From: Haloarcula salina
GTDB taxonomy: Archaea > Halobacteriota > Halobacteria > Halobacteriales > Haloarculaceae
Length of the DNA: 64,000 nt
Assembly (NCBI RefSeq): GCF_010119195.1
Contig: NZ_WRXL01000003.1
Coordinates: forward strand, 1-64,000
Direction of reading: 5' to 3'
Position numbers and translations under genes: made by a program. Below are positions 23,936 through 32,968 of this stretch, in pieces (within the stretch, counting starts at the first letter, position 1; each line of letters opens with the position of its first letter). Under the pieces are notes generated by a model that saw only the letters and a list, made by a program, of their open reading frames with translations, was not told the DNA's origin and did no database searches.

Positions 23936-26900
23936 ATGGCAACCGACTCCGGCATCCGGGCCGACCCAGCGGCGGACGAGGCATCGAACTACGACTACCG
24001 GAACGACAGCGTCACCCGGTCCGGCCTCGTCGACGACCTGGACTCCCGGATCGAGGGTGAGGTCCGCTTCGACGAGTACTCCAGACAGCTGTACGCCACG
24101 GACGCGAGCATCTACGAGGCGCTGCCCATCGGCGTCGTCTTCCCGCGCTCGACGGCGGACGTGTCGGCGGTCGTCTCCTACTGCGCCGACCGCGAGATCC
24201 CGGTCCTGCCACGCGGCGGCGGGACGAGCCTCGCCGGCCAGACCGTCAACGAGGCCGTCGTCCTCGACTTCTCGCGGCACATGACCGACCTCGTGTCGTT
24301 TCGTCCGGACGAGCGGCGGGCGCGCGCCCAGCCGGGGGTCAAGCTGGGCGACCTGAACGCCGAGCTCGAAGCCGAGGACCTGAAGTTCGCTCCCGACCCG
24401 GCGTGGGGCGACAAGAGCGCGCTGGGCGGGGCCATCGGCAACAACTCCACCGGCGCGCACTCCCTGCAGTACGGCAAGACCGACGCCTACGTCGAGGAGT
24501 GCGAGGTGGTCCTCGCCGACGGCACCGTCACCACCTTCGGCGAGGTGACCCGCGGGGAACTGCGCGAGCGGGCGGACCCGGACGGCGACCTCGAAGCCCG
24601 CATCTACGCCGAAATCGAGCGGATTCTCGACGAGGAGGGCGACGAGATCGAGGCCCGGTACCCGGACCTCAAGCGGAACGTCTCGGGCTACAACCTCGAC
24701 TGGGTCCTCGAGGACGCGGAAGACGGCACGCTCAACGTCGCCTCGCTGCTGGCCGGCAGCGAGGGGACGCTGGCCGTCGTCACCGAGGCCGAGGTGTCTC
24801 TCGAACCGCTCCCCGAGACGAAGTCGATGGCGCTGCTGGCCTACGGGGACCTCATCGAGGCGATGGAAGACGTCTCGGACATCCTCGAACACGACCCGGC
24901 GGCCGTCGAGGTGCTCGACGACGTGCTCATCGACCTCGCGCGGGACACCGCGGAGTTCGAGGACGTGGTCGGGATGCTCCCCGAGGGGACGCGGGCGGTC
25001 CTCATCGTTGAGTTCTACGCCGACGACGACGCCGCGGGCAAGGAGAAGGTCGCCGACCTGCTGGCCGACCGGACGGCCGGCGTCGATCCCGTCGCCGACC
25101 CGACCGACGGCGGCCCGGTCGCAGCAGCCCCGGTTCGGGCCTTCGACGCGATGGAGGCCCACGACGAAGAGACGCGGACGAAGTTCTGGAAGCTCCGCAA
25201 GTCGGGGCTCCCCATCCTGCTCTCGCGGACGACGGACGCGAAACACGCCGCGTTCGTCGAGGACACCGCCGTCCCGCCGGAGAACCTCCCGGAGTACGTC
25301 GCGGACTTCCAGGAGATTCTCGACGACCACGACACCTTCGCCTCGTTCTACGCGCACGCCGGGCCCGGCGTGCTGCACATCCGCCCGCTCGTCGACACGA
25401 AGACCGTCGACGGGGTCGAGCAAATGGAGTCTATCGCCGACGCGGTGACCGACCTCGTCGTCACGTACGGCGGGAGCGTCTCGGGCGAGCACGGCGACGG
25501 CCGCGCCCGCACGCAGTGGAACAAGAAGCTGTACGGCGAGGACCTCTGGGAGACCTTCCGCGGCCTGAAGTCGGCGTTCGACCCGGACTGGATACTCAAC
25601 CCCGGCCAGGTCTGTGGCGACGTGGACATGACCGAGCACCTCCGGTTCGATCCCGACTACGACTTCGACGCGGGCTTCGACCCCGCGCTGGAGTGGGACA
25701 CCGAGAACGGGATGCAGGGGATGGTCGAACTCTGTCACGGCTGTGGCGGCTGTCGCGGCCCGCAGGAGACCACCGGCGGCGTGATGTGTCCGACCTACCG
25801 CGCGGCCGACGAGGAGATCACGGCGACGCGGGGCCGGGCGAACATGCTCCGGCAGGCGATGAGCGGCGACCTGCCCGAGGACCCCACCGACGAGGAGTTC
25901 ATGCGCGAGGTGCTGGACCTCTGTATCGGCTGCAAGGGCTGTGCGAAGGACTGCCCGAGCGAGGTCGACATGGCCAAACTCAAAGCCGAAGTTACCCACG
26001 CCCACCACCAGGAACACGGCTCCAGCCTCCGGGACCGGCTGTTCGCGAACGTCGACCTGCTGGCGAGCCTCGGGAGTTCGTTCGCGCCGCTGTCGAACCT
26101 CGCGACGAAGGTCCCCGGCGCGCGGACGGTGCTGGCGAAGACGGTCGGCATCGCGCCCGACCGGACGCTCCCGAGCTTCGAGCGCGAGACCCTGCAGGAC
26201 TGGTTCGACGAGCGGGGCCCGCAGATCCCCGAGAGCGAGGCCGAGCGCAGGGCCCTGCTGTTTCCCGACACCTACACGAACTACAGCCACCCCGAGGTCG
26301 GCAAGGCGGCCGTCCGAGTGCTCGAAGCCGCCGGCGTCCACGTCGCGCTGGCCGACCGGACCGACAGCGGCCGACCGGCCCACTCGAAGGGCTTCCTCGA
26401 CCAGTCCCAGGAGACGGCCGCGGCGAACGTCGACGCGCTCGCCCCCGCGGTCGAGGACGGCTGGGACGTGGTCCTCGTCGAGCCGAGCGATGCCGTGATG
26501 GTCCAGTCGGACTATCTCGACCTGCTCTCGGGGCCGGACGCGGAGGCGCTGGCGGCGAACGCCTACGGCGTCTGCGAGTACCTCGACGCCTTCCGGCTGG
26601 ACGAGGACGTCGACTGGAACGCCGGGCGCGAGACGCTGACCTACCACGGCCACTGCCACCAGAAGGCGACGAAGAAGGACCACCACGCCGTCGGCGTCCT
26701 CCGGCGGGCCGGCTACGAGGTCGACCCGCTCGACTCCGGCTGTTGCGGCATGGCCGGCTCCTTCGGCTACGAGCGCGAGCACTTCTCGATGAGCAGAGCC
26801 ATCGGCGAGATCCTGTTCGACCAGATCGGCGACAGCCGCGGCGAGACGGTCGTCGCGCCCGGTGCGTCCTGTCGGACCCAGCTAGAGGACTGGGACGAGC

Positions 26901-26953
26901 GCGACGGCGAGCCGCCCCACCCGGTCGAGAAGCTGGCGGCGGCGCTGGCCTGA
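23936..26953 (+). CDS. FAD-linked oxidase with Fe-S and CCG domains (D-lactate/glycolate dehydrogenase type)
   Basis: A 1005-residue flavo-iron-sulfur dehydrogenase that probably oxidises a 2-hydroxy acid such as D-lactate or glycolate and passes electrons to quinone. The N-terminal FAD_binding_4 domain has PRGGGTSLAGQT and SALGGAIGNNSTGAHS, and a glycolate-oxidase C-like domain follows with GSVSGEHGDGRAR. Two ferredoxin-like cysteine clusters follow near residues 599 (CHGCGGC...C) and 661 (CIGCKGCAKDCP). CCG-domain cysteines come last (GCCGMAGSFGYE near 935). This resembles GlcD+GlcF or Dld fused in one chain. The ATG at 23936 is chosen; in-frame sequence upstream is promoter-like. Confidence 0.9.
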   Translation: MATDSGIRADPAADEASNYDYRNDSVTRSGLVDDLDSRIEGEVRFDEYSRQLYATDASIYEALPIGVVFPRSTADVSAVVSYCADREIPVLPRGGGTSLAGQTVNEAVVLDFSRHMTDLVSFRPDERRARAQPGVKLGDLNAELEAEDLKFAPDPAWGDKSALGGAIGNNSTGAHSLQYGKTDAYVEECEVVLADGTVTTFGEVTRGELRERADPDGDLEARIYAEIERILDEEGDEIEARYPDLKRNVSGYNLDWVLEDAEDGTLNVASLLAGSEGTLAVVTEAEVSLEPLPETKSMALLAYGDLIEAMEDVSDILEHDPAAVEVLDDVLIDLARDTAEFEDVVGMLPEGTRAVLIVEFYADDDAAGKEKVADLLADRTAGVDPVADPTDGGPVAAAPVRAFDAMEAHDEETRTKFWKLRKSGLPILLSRTTDAKHAAFVEDTAVPPENLPEYVADFQEILDDHDTFASFYAHAGPGVLHIRPLVDTKTVDGVEQMESIADAVTDLVVTYGGSVSGEHGDGRARTQWNKKLYGEDLWETFRGLKSAFDPDWILNPGQVCGDVDMTEHLRFDPDYDFDAGFDPALEWDTENGMQGMVELCHGCGGCRGPQETTGGVMCPTYRAADEEITATRGRANMLRQAMSGDLPEDPTDEEFMREVLDLCIGCKGCAKDCPSEVDMAKLKAEVTHAHHQEHGSSLRDRLFANVDLLASLGSSFAPLSNLATKVPGARTVLAKTVGIAPDRTLPSFERETLQDWFDERGPQIPESEAERRALLFPDTYTNYSHPEVGKAAVRVLEAAGVHVALADRTDSGRPAHSKGFLDQSQETAAANVDALAPAVEDGWDVVLVEPSDAVMVQSDYLDLLSGPDAEALAANAYGVCEYLDAFRLDEDVDWNAGRETLTYHGHCHQKATKKDHHAVGVLRRAGYEVDPLDSGCCGMAGSFGYEREHFSMSRAIGEILFDQIGDSRGETVVAPGASCRTQLEDWDERDGEPPHPVEKLAAALA

Positions 26954-27023
26954 CGGCACACGGCGCTGGGGATCACCCCCAGGTAACTCAACAGTTAGGT
27001 ACCGGGCAGTCGGACGGTACCAC

Positions 27024-28439
27024 ATGTCAGATCCATTCGTCGTGGTCGGCGGCGACGCCGCCGGACTGAGCGCCGCCAGCAAGTTCGCCCGCGAGCGACC
27101 GGAACGCGACGTGCTCGTCTTCGAGAAGGGCGCGTGGATCTCCTACGCCCACTGCGGGACGCCCTACTACGTGAAAGGCGAGGTCGAGCGCCTGACGGAC
27201 CTGCTCTCGCTGTCGCCCGAGGACGCCGCCGAGCGGGGCATCGACCTCCGACGGCACCACGAGGTCACGGCCGTCGACGCCGACGCGAAGGCGGTGACGG
27301 TCGAACACGACGGCGAGACGACCCGGCAGTCCTACGAGGCCCTGCTCGTGGCGACCGGCGCGCACGCCGTGACGGATCCGATTCCCGGAGCCGACCTCGA
27401 CGGCGTGTTCACCCTGCACGGACTCGACTCGGCGGCGGCCATCCGCGCGTACCTCTCGGACCCGGACGACGACGATATCGCGGCCGTTGAGCAGGTCGAC
27501 CGGGCGCTGGTCGAGCGTTACGCCGACCGGACGCCGCCCGAGCGCGTCGCCATCGTCGGCGGCGGCTACGTCGGCGTCGAGATGGCGGAGGCCTTCCGGT
27601 CTCGCGGACTCGAAACGCACCTGTTCCAGCGACCCGAGCAGGTCCTCCCGCCGTTCGGCGAGGCGGTCGGCGAGCGGGCGGCCGACCACCTCCGCGACCG
27701 GGGGGTCCACCTCCACCTGGACACGAGCGTCGAGCGACTGGTCGGCGACGACCACGTCACCGCCGTCGCCCACGAGGGCGGCACGACGGGCGTCGACGCG
27801 GCGCTCGTGGGCATCGGCATCCGCCCGAACACCGACCTGCTCTCGGAGACTGGGGTCGAGCTCGGCGGCTCCGGTGCGGTCGCGACCGACGACTACGGTC
27901 GCACGACCGTCGAGGACATCTACGCCGCCGGCGACTGCGCGGAGATGCGCCACGCCGTCACGGGCGAACCGGCGTGGGTCCCGCTCGGGCTGACGGCCAA
28001 CCGCGCCGGCCGGGCCATCGGCCAGACGGTCGCCGGCGACCGGGAGCCGGTCGGCGACATCGCCGGGACGGCGGTCGTCAAGGCGTTCGAACTGGAGTGC
28101 GGTCGGACCGGTATTCTCGACCACGACGAGGCGCGCGCGGCCGGCTTCGACCCGGTCTCGGAGACGATCACCGCCGGGTCGCGCTCGGGCTACTACCCCG
28201 GCGGCGACGAGACGACCGTGACGCTGACCGCCGACCGGGAGACCGGACGGCTCCTCGGCGGAGCCATCGCCGGGCGCGACCGGGCGGCCATCCGCATCGA
28301 CACGCTGGCGACGGCGCTCGAAAGCGACCTGACCGGCGCGGAACTCGAACGCCTCGACCTGGCGTACGCGCCGCCGTTCAGCCCGGTGTGGGACCCGGTG
28401 CTGGTCGCGGCGAAGGTCCTCCGGGGCTCGCTCGACTGA
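27024..28439 (+). CDS. FAD-dependent pyridine nucleotide-disulfide oxidoreductase (CoA-disulfide reductase/NADH oxidase type)
   Basis: A 471-residue flavoprotein of the single-active-cysteine group. The FAD motif is VVGGDAAGLSAASK (about 7-20), the redox cysteine is C44 in SYAHCGTPYY, and the NAD(P)H motif is VAIVGGGYVGVEMAE (about 174-188). A second FAD motif, VEDIYAAGDCAEM, and a dimerisation domain follow. Members reduce CoA disulfide or oxidise NADH. In haloarchaea a bis-gamma-glutamylcystine reductase belongs to a related but distinct group, so the precise disulfide is uncertain. The gap to the dehydrogenase gene is 70 nt and includes a TTAGGTACC-like TATA, so it may have its own promoter. 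Confidence 0.88.
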   Translation: MSDPFVVVGGDAAGLSAASKFARERPERDVLVFEKGAWISYAHCGTPYYVKGEVERLTDLLSLSPEDAAERGIDLRRHHEVTAVDADAKAVTVEHDGETTRQSYEALLVATGAHAVTDPIPGADLDGVFTLHGLDSAAAIRAYLSDPDDDDIAAVEQVDRALVERYADRTPPERVAIVGGGYVGVEMAEAFRSRGLETHLFQRPEQVLPPFGEAVGERAADHLRDRGVHLHLDTSVERLVGDDHVTAVAHEGGTTGVDAALVGIGIRPNTDLLSETGVELGGSGAVATDDYGRTTVEDIYAAGDCAEMRHAVTGEPAWVPLGLTANRAGRAIGQTVAGDREPVGDIAGTAVVKAFELECGRTGILDHDEARAAGFDPVSETITAGSRSGYYPGGDETTVTLTADRETGRLLGGAIAGRDRAAIRIDTLATALESDLTGAELERLDLAYAPPFSPVWDPVLVAAKVLRGSLD

Positions 28440-28946
28440 CTACCGAGACGCCGCGGTCACGATACCGGCGGTCTGCCCGACGAGCGCCAGTGCGATCCCG
28501 CCGAGCAGGAGGGGCGTCTCGGCCGGGAACAGCGCGGCCGCGTAGACCGCCGCGCCGAGGGCACTCAGTCCCGCGGCGGCCAGATACACCCGCTCGGCCT
28601 CGGGGACGCGTTTTCCGGTGTAAAAGAGGCCGACGGCGGGGACGGCCATCCAGCCCAGTATCGCGACGGTCAGGAACGGTTCGCGCACCTGGATGACGAG
28701 CAGGCCGACGACGCCGCCGACCGTCAGCACGAGCCCCACCAGCAGGATGTCGCGCCAGATCCGAAGGACGCCGGACGCCATCTCGTCCCAGGAGCGGGCG
28801 GTGAAGCCCGCGACGACGAGCGCGACGACGAGGTGGAAGACGAGGACACCCCGCCCGGGAACCATATCGAGGTGTGCGAGGGCCACGAGCGCCCAGGCGA
28901 ACGGCACGAGAACGGCCGGGCCCTGGGTCTGCAAGCGACGGAGCAT
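28440..28946 (-). CDS. Membrane protein of unknown function
   Basis: A 168-residue protein with five or six hydrophobic segments (about 10-30, 33-50, 60-83, 88-103, 115-135 and 140-162). The ATG at 28946 (MLRRLQTQGPAVLV) is preferred; the longer frame starts with TTG. Its stop codon directly abuts the stop of the convergent flavoprotein gene. No family motif is recognised. Confidence 0.65.
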   Translation of the reverse strand: MLRRLQTQGPAVLVPFAWALVALAHLDMVPGRGVLVFHLVVALVVAGFTARSWDEMASGVLRIWRDILLVGLVLTVGGVVGLLVIQVREPFLTVAILGWMAVPAVGLFYTGKRVPEAERVYLAAAGLSALGAAVYAAALFPAETPLLLGGIALALVGQTAGIVTAASR

Positions 28947-28998
28947 ACCACCGACTGCTCGCTCCAGCGTCAAGAAGCATCGGTCGTGTGAACGTGAC

Positions 28999-30189
28999 TC
29001 ACGCCCTCGGGAGCGTCACCACGAAATGCGCGCCGCGCATGTCAGTGGGGCACGGCGACCCGGCCGCGTCCTCGGCCAGACGGACCCCGCCGTCGAAGCT
29101 GTCGACCAGCGTCTCGACGAGGTGGAGGCCGCCGCCGTGGGTCTCGCCCGCCCGGGGGTCGAATATCCGGTCGCGCCTGTCGGCCGGAACGCCCGGGCCA
29201 TCGTCGCAGACGTGAATCTCGACGGCGTCGTCGGTCACGTCGATCCCGACGACTACCGCCGGCCGGTCGCCGCGTTCGGCGAGCGCGGCGTCGGCCCCCG
29301 GTGCCCGCGATCTGTCGGTCGACACCTCGGTCCGTCCCCGGTCGGCCTCCCGGTCGGTTCGATCGGCCGCCACGGCACCGTGCTCGACCGCGTTCTCGAC
29401 GAGGTTCCAGAGGACCGGGCGAACGGCGTCGTTGGCGCGCGCGACCGCCTCGTCCGGTCCCCGGACGTCGATGGGCACGTCGCGCGTTCGCTGGAGGCGG
29501 TCGACCACGTCTCGGGTAACGGCGACCACGTCGACCGGCTCGAACGTCGCGTCGCCGGCGAGCGTCTCGGCGACGGCCCCGGCGTTGTCGATGACCCTGT
29601 CGAGTTCCGTCACCTGCTCGCGGATCGCCTCGACGGCGTTTCTGGCGTCCACAGACTCGAGCTGTCGGTGGAGGAGTGACGCCCGGCCGTCGATGACGAG
29701 CAGCCCGTTCGCCAGGTCATGGCGGAGCAAGTCGTTGACGAACGTCAGCGTGCTCGCGGTTCGGGCCGCGCGGTCGGCGTCCTGTCGGGCCCGTATCGCG
29801 AAGTAGCCGGCGACGAGGCCGGCGACCGCGCCCGCCTCCACCGAGAGCAGCGTGACGAACACCGGTTCGGCGACCGTCCCGCCCTCGAACTGACGGACGA
29901 GTACGCTCAGACCGATGAGACCGCCGATCGACGCGCTGCCGACGACGCTCCAGACGAACACCGTCCAGATCTGTTCTCCCGGCGTCGCGGTCCTGACGAG
30001 CCGGTAGCCGCCGTAGACCAGCGCCAGCGGGAGGACGCCGTCCAGGGCGAGCGCGAGCATCGGTCCGCCGAGCCGGCCCAGCTGTCGTGCCTCGACGCCG
30101 AGGTGCCAGCCGACGGCGACGACGGCGAGCGCGAACCCGTAGCCGATCAGCAGCCAGGGGGCGAGCCGGGCCCGCGCGTTCGCGTCCAT
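28999..30189 (-). CDS. Membrane-bound histidine kinase
   Basis: A 396-residue sensor kinase. The N-terminal 135 residues form four hydrophobic segments (about 10-30, 42-62, 75-98 and 108-132). A coiled linker leads to the HisKA-like helix with H157 in NDLLRHDLANGLLVIDGRA. The ATPase domain has WNLVENAVEHG (N box) and VCDDGPGVP (G1), and a GGGLHLVETLVDSF G2 region that departs from the canonical GxGLG. It has an inserted Arg/Asp-rich loop (about 275-305). No receiver or regulator is adjacent. I chose the ATG at 30189 just before the first membrane helix. Confidence 0.85.
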   Translation of the reverse strand: MDANARARLAPWLLIGYGFALAVVAVGWHLGVEARQLGRLGGPMLALALDGVLPLALVYGGYRLVRTATPGEQIWTVFVWSVVGSASIGGLIGLSVLVRQFEGGTVAEPVFVTLLSVEAGAVAGLVAGYFAIRARQDADRAARTASTLTFVNDLLRHDLANGLLVIDGRASLLHRQLESVDARNAVEAIREQVTELDRVIDNAGAVAETLAGDATFEPVDVVAVTRDVVDRLQRTRDVPIDVRGPDEAVARANDAVRPVLWNLVENAVEHGAVAADRTDREADRGRTEVSTDRSRAPGADAALAERGDRPAVVVGIDVTDDAVEIHVCDDGPGVPADRRDRIFDPRAGETHGGGLHLVETLVDSFDGGVRLAEDAAGSPCPTDMRGAHFVVTLPRA

Positions 30190-30365
30190 GAGATGATCGT
30201 CGTCGATAACTCGGGACGTGGATTTCGTTAGTGAGTCGCTAATGCGTCGGCTGGCGGACGGCCCGGAGAGACCGAAGTGAGTCCCACCTGCGATACTGTC
30301 GGAGTAAAAGACGGCGTCTGTCCGCCGAACGAGGCCGTCGAACGGTGCGGTACGCGTACCGACAC

Positions 30366-30373
30366 TGTTATCC
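30366..30373 (+). promoter_or_regulatory. TATA box of the tandem cold-shock genes
   Basis: TGTTATCC is centred about 30 nt before the first ATG (30400), predicting a leaderless or near-leaderless bicistronic mRNA. A similar AGTTATCC precedes trmB. Confidence 0.5.
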
Positions 30374-30399
30374 GTGGTGCTGGCCTCTGTTCGGTTGCA

Positions 30400-30594
30400 A
30401 TGGCGAAAGGAACGGTTGATTTCTTCAACGACACTGGCGGTTACGGTTTCATCGACACTGAGGACGCGGACGAGGACGTCTTCTTCCACATGGAAGACAT
30501 CGGCGGCCCGGACCTCGAGGAAGGACAGGAGCTCGAATTCGACATCGAGCAGGCGGACAAGGGTCCGCGCGCGAACAACGTCACACGGCTCTAA
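30400..30594 (+). CDS. cspA: Cold-shock domain protein, first of a tandem pair
   Basis: A 64-residue single cold-shock domain: KGTVDFFNDTGGYGFID carries the RNP1-like GYGFI, and DVFFHMEDI the RNP2-like VFFH. These are small nucleic-acid chaperones that bind single-stranded RNA or DNA. The protein is acidic, as usual for haloarchaeal Csps. The stop is followed after two bases by the ATG of the second copy, so both are on one mRNA. The ATG at 30400 directly precedes the domain. Confidence 0.95.
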   Translation: MAKGTVDFFNDTGGYGFIDTEDADEDVFFHMEDIGGPDLEEGQELEFDIEQADKGPRANNVTRL

Positions 30595-30596
30595 CA

Positions 30597-30791
30597 ATGG
30601 CGACAGGCACTGTCGACTTCTTCAACGACACGGGCGGGTACGGCTTCATCGAGACCGACGATGCGGACGAGGACGTCTTCTTCCACATGGAAGACGTCGG
30701 CGGCCCTGACCTCGAAGAGGGGCAGGAAGTCGAGTTCGACATCGAGCAGGCGGACAAGGGTCCGCGCGCGACCAACCTCACGCGGCTGTAA
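30597..30791 (+). CDS. cspA: Cold-shock domain protein, second of a tandem pair
   Basis: A 64-residue paralogue that differs from the upstream copy at only a handful of positions (for example FIETDDA versus FIDTEDA and ATNLTRL versus ANNVTRL). It keeps both RNA-binding motifs (GYGFI and VFFHM). With a 2-nt gap it must be translated by re-initiation or coupling. The near identity suggests a recent duplication or continuing gene conversion. Confidence 0.95.
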   Translation: MATGTVDFFNDTGGYGFIETDDADEDVFFHMEDVGGPDLEEGQEVEFDIEQADKGPRATNLTRL

Positions 30792-30862
30792 GACGGCCTT
30801 CTGTCTACAGTCCGAACATCAGTATCACCGGCGAGCGGCGGCTGTGCCGGCGGTCGCCGACG

Positions 30863-31606
30863 TTACGCACCGGAGAGCGGCGATGCCGCCCGATAAGCGA
30901 TCTCCATCGGCAGCCCCACGGCGTCGGTCGGCGGGTCGGCCGGGAGCGTCCGCAGGTCGCCGTCGCCCGGACGAGCAGTGTACGCGAGCGCGACGGCGTC
31001 GAGCACGTCGGCGACGGTCACGTCCGCGCCGCCGGTCGCCTCGGCGGCCTTCTGGACCGTCGGCGCGGCGTCGCGGTCGTAGCGCGCCAGGGTCCGCATC
31101 CGCTCGGCGTAGCCCGCCGCGGTCTCCCGCGAGAACTCGAGGGGGTCGCCGGCGACGGCCCGGAAACAGACTTCCGGGTGGGACTCGCGGACGACCGCGG
31201 CGGCCTCGGGCAGCTCCTGGAGGAGTTCGTCGAGACGCGCGATCCCCTCGCTGCGGTCGAAGGCCCGTTCGGTGAGGTCCCGCCCGCTCTTGCGCCGGTG
31301 GACGCGGTCGGCCGTCGAGTAGCGCCGCTTCCGGGTCGCCTCCCTGACCGGGGGCGAGACCACCGTCTCGGCCCGGTCGCCAAGCACCGAGCGCGCGAGG
31401 GCGTCACAGCGCCGCGTCGGGTCGCCCGACTCCACCAGCCCGATCGGCACGTCGACGAGGATTCGCCGCGCGCGGTCCTCGTAGCGCGACCAGCACGCCC
31501 CGACACCGTCGAACGTCTCGGCGTGGTCGAAGCCGTCGCCGGTAAAGGCGACGGCGAGCCAGACGTCCCCGCGCCAGACGACGCCCACGTACAGCGGTTC
31601 GACCAT
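30863..31606 (-). CDS. DUF429 family protein
   Basis: A 247-residue, probably cytoplasmic protein. It has the family hallmarks: an N-terminal RNase H-like strand (LYVGVVWRGDVWLAV), RRILVDVPIGLVESGDPTRRCDALAR, and ESHPEVCFRAVAG near the middle. Early on, members usually have a VDG-type Asp; here the first strand reads YVGVVWRG, a possible loss of that residue. DUF429 has been predicted to be a nuclease of the RNase H fold, without experimental proof that I know of. The ATG at 31606 (MVEPLYVG) begins the fold. Confidence 0.83.
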   Translation of the reverse strand: MVEPLYVGVVWRGDVWLAVAFTGDGFDHAETFDGVGACWSRYEDRARRILVDVPIGLVESGDPTRRCDALARSVLGDRAETVVSPPVREATRKRRYSTADRVHRRKSGRDLTERAFDRSEGIARLDELLQELPEAAAVVRESHPEVCFRAVAGDPLEFSRETAAGYAERMRTLARYDRDAAPTVQKAAEATGGADVTVADVLDAVALAYTARPGDGDLRTLPADPPTDAVGLPMEIAYRAASPLSGA

Positions 31607-31788
31607 TATCGACACTGGGCGCGAGGGACGCAAAAGTGTACCCCGAGGTGTCTCTCGCCCGAACGGTCTCGCCGATCGGGGCGCCACCGCGCCCTTCCGC
31701 CGCGCTCGGAGCGGCCGAGGACCGCCACGGAAAGCGTGCGTAGACGGTTCCTACGAACCCCTCAGCGACCGCCTACTCGTCCGACGAC

Positions 31789-31974
31789 CTACGTGTCGCC
31801 GAACTTCGTGAGTTCCTGCAGCGCCACGAGGCGGTGCTCGATGGTCGGTTTCGTGTAGCCGGCCGACTCCTCGGAGACGCCGCTCGTGTACACGAGCACC
31901 TTCTGCTGGAGGACGTGCGGGACGCCGTCGTTGTTGCGGATGATGTCGACCGACTGCCAGGCCTCGTCTTCCAT
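31789..31974 (-). CDS. Small conserved-looking haloarchaeal protein
   Basis: A 61-residue acidic-to-neutral protein (MEDEAWQSVDIIRNNDGVPHVLQQKVLVY...). It has GC-ending codons and a clean ATG, but no cysteines, membrane segment or known motif. It may be a small fold with a beta hairpin (VPHVLQQKVLVYTSG) followed by a helix (EHRLVALQELTKF). The 180 bp between this gene and the DUF429 gene is GC-rich and shows no other supported gene. Function unknown. Confidence 0.6.
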   Translation of the reverse strand: MEDEAWQSVDIIRNNDGVPHVLQQKVLVYTSGVSEESAGYTKPTIEHRLVALQELTKFGDT

Positions 31975-32015
31975 GCCAGTAAGTCACATTCTACGGCCTC
32001 CTGGCTCTTTCCCCG

Positions 32016-32180
32016 TCACCCGTCCGGGCCGACGAACACCGTCCGGAGGCGGTCCCCGCAGTCGGGACAGCACAGCGTCTGCCACTGGGTTCGGTCGAGG
32101 TCCCCCATCGTCTCCCGGCGAATCGCGTCGTCTGCCGTCACCGACCGCCCGCAAGTGTCACAGTCGAACTGCTCGGGCAT
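32016..32180 (-). CDS. 54-residue zinc-ribbon-like small protein
   Basis: MPEQFDCDTCGRSV begins the product and a second pair, CCPDCGDRL, follows 29 residues later. CxxC...CxxC is a zinc-ribbon layout. The rest is polar with an amphipathic helix (DAIRRETMGDLDRTQW). Haloarchaeal genomes hold many such zinc-binding microproteins. The longer open frame upstream overlaps the divergent nucleotidyltransferase gene and is rejected in favour of the ATG at 32180. Confidence 0.72.
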   Translation of the reverse strand: MPEQFDCDTCGRSVTADDAIRRETMGDLDRTQWQTLCCPDCGDRLRTVFVGPDG

Positions 32181-32255
32181 GTACACGCATTCGTCCGCCG
32201 CGCCCAAAACTCGAACGCCCACAGGCATTTCCGCGGGCCGGCCGTCCCGACGCAC

Positions 32256-32963
32256 ATGGACGGCGTCGTACTCGCGGCCGGCGAGGGAACGCGGATGCGC
32301 CCGCTCACCGACGACGAGCCGAAGGGGCTGGTCGAGGTCGCCGGCGAACCGCTGCTGACGCACTGCTTCGAAGCGCTGCTGTCCGTCGGCGTCGACCGAC
32401 TGATCCCCGTCGTCGGCTACCGCGGCGACGACATCGTCGCCCGCTACGGCGAGCGCTACCGGGACGTGCCGATCGAGTACGTCCGCCAGGAGGAACGACT
32501 GGGGCTGGCACACGCGCTCGAACGGGCCGCCCCCGCCGTCGACGGGACGTTCGTCGCGATGAACGGCGACAACGTCTGTCGGGCGAACCTCCGTGAAGTC
32601 GTCGCGCGTCACCGCGAGACCGACGCGAGCGCGACGCTCCTAGTCGAGGAAGTCGGCCGCGAGGAGGCCGGACAGACCGGCGTGGTGACGACCGACGGCG
32701 AGGGCCGCGTGACGGGGCTGGTCGAGAAGCCCGACGACCCGCCGTCGACGCTGGTCTCGCGGGGCTTCTTCGCGTTCGACCCGGCCATCGACCACGCCTG
32801 TGCGCTGACACGGCCGTCCGAGCGCGGCGAGTACGAGCTCCCGGCGGCCATCGACCTGCTCCTGACGGCGGGCCACCGCGTCGAAGCCGTCGAACTGGAC
32901 GGCTGGTGTCACAACGTCAACGAGCCAGGCGACGTGACCGCCGTCGAGGAGCGACTGGGCTGA
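32256..32963 (+). CDS. Sugar-1-phosphate nucleotidyltransferase, short form
   Basis: A 235-residue NTP_transferase domain: VVLAAGEGTRMRPLTDDEPKGLVEV (residues 4-28) is the nucleotide-binding signature, followed by AMNGDNV (metal Asp), GLVEKPD and NVNEPGD. It would make an NDP-sugar from NTP and a sugar 1-phosphate for glycan or lipid head-group synthesis. It lacks the C-terminal left-handed beta-helix of GlmU or AglF-like enzymes. Which sugar and nucleotide are used cannot be told, and no glycan genes lie nearby. It runs convergently against the antiporter gene with a 5-nt gap. Confidence 0.87.
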   Translation: MDGVVLAAGEGTRMRPLTDDEPKGLVEVAGEPLLTHCFEALLSVGVDRLIPVVGYRGDDIVARYGERYRDVPIEYVRQEERLGLAHALERAAPAVDGTFVAMNGDNVCRANLREVVARHRETDASATLLVEEVGREEAGQTGVVTTDGEGRVTGLVEKPDDPPSTLVSRGFFAFDPAIDHACALTRPSERGEYELPAAIDLLLTAGHRVEAVELDGWCHNVNEPGDVTAVEERLG

Positions 32964-32968
32964 GGCGG

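Noticed and set aside
23864-26782. 972-codon open frame antisense to the FAD/Fe-S dehydrogenase
   Set aside because: The sense strand has complete FAD and Fe-S motifs. The antisense product has none, and its codon positions mirror the sense gene.
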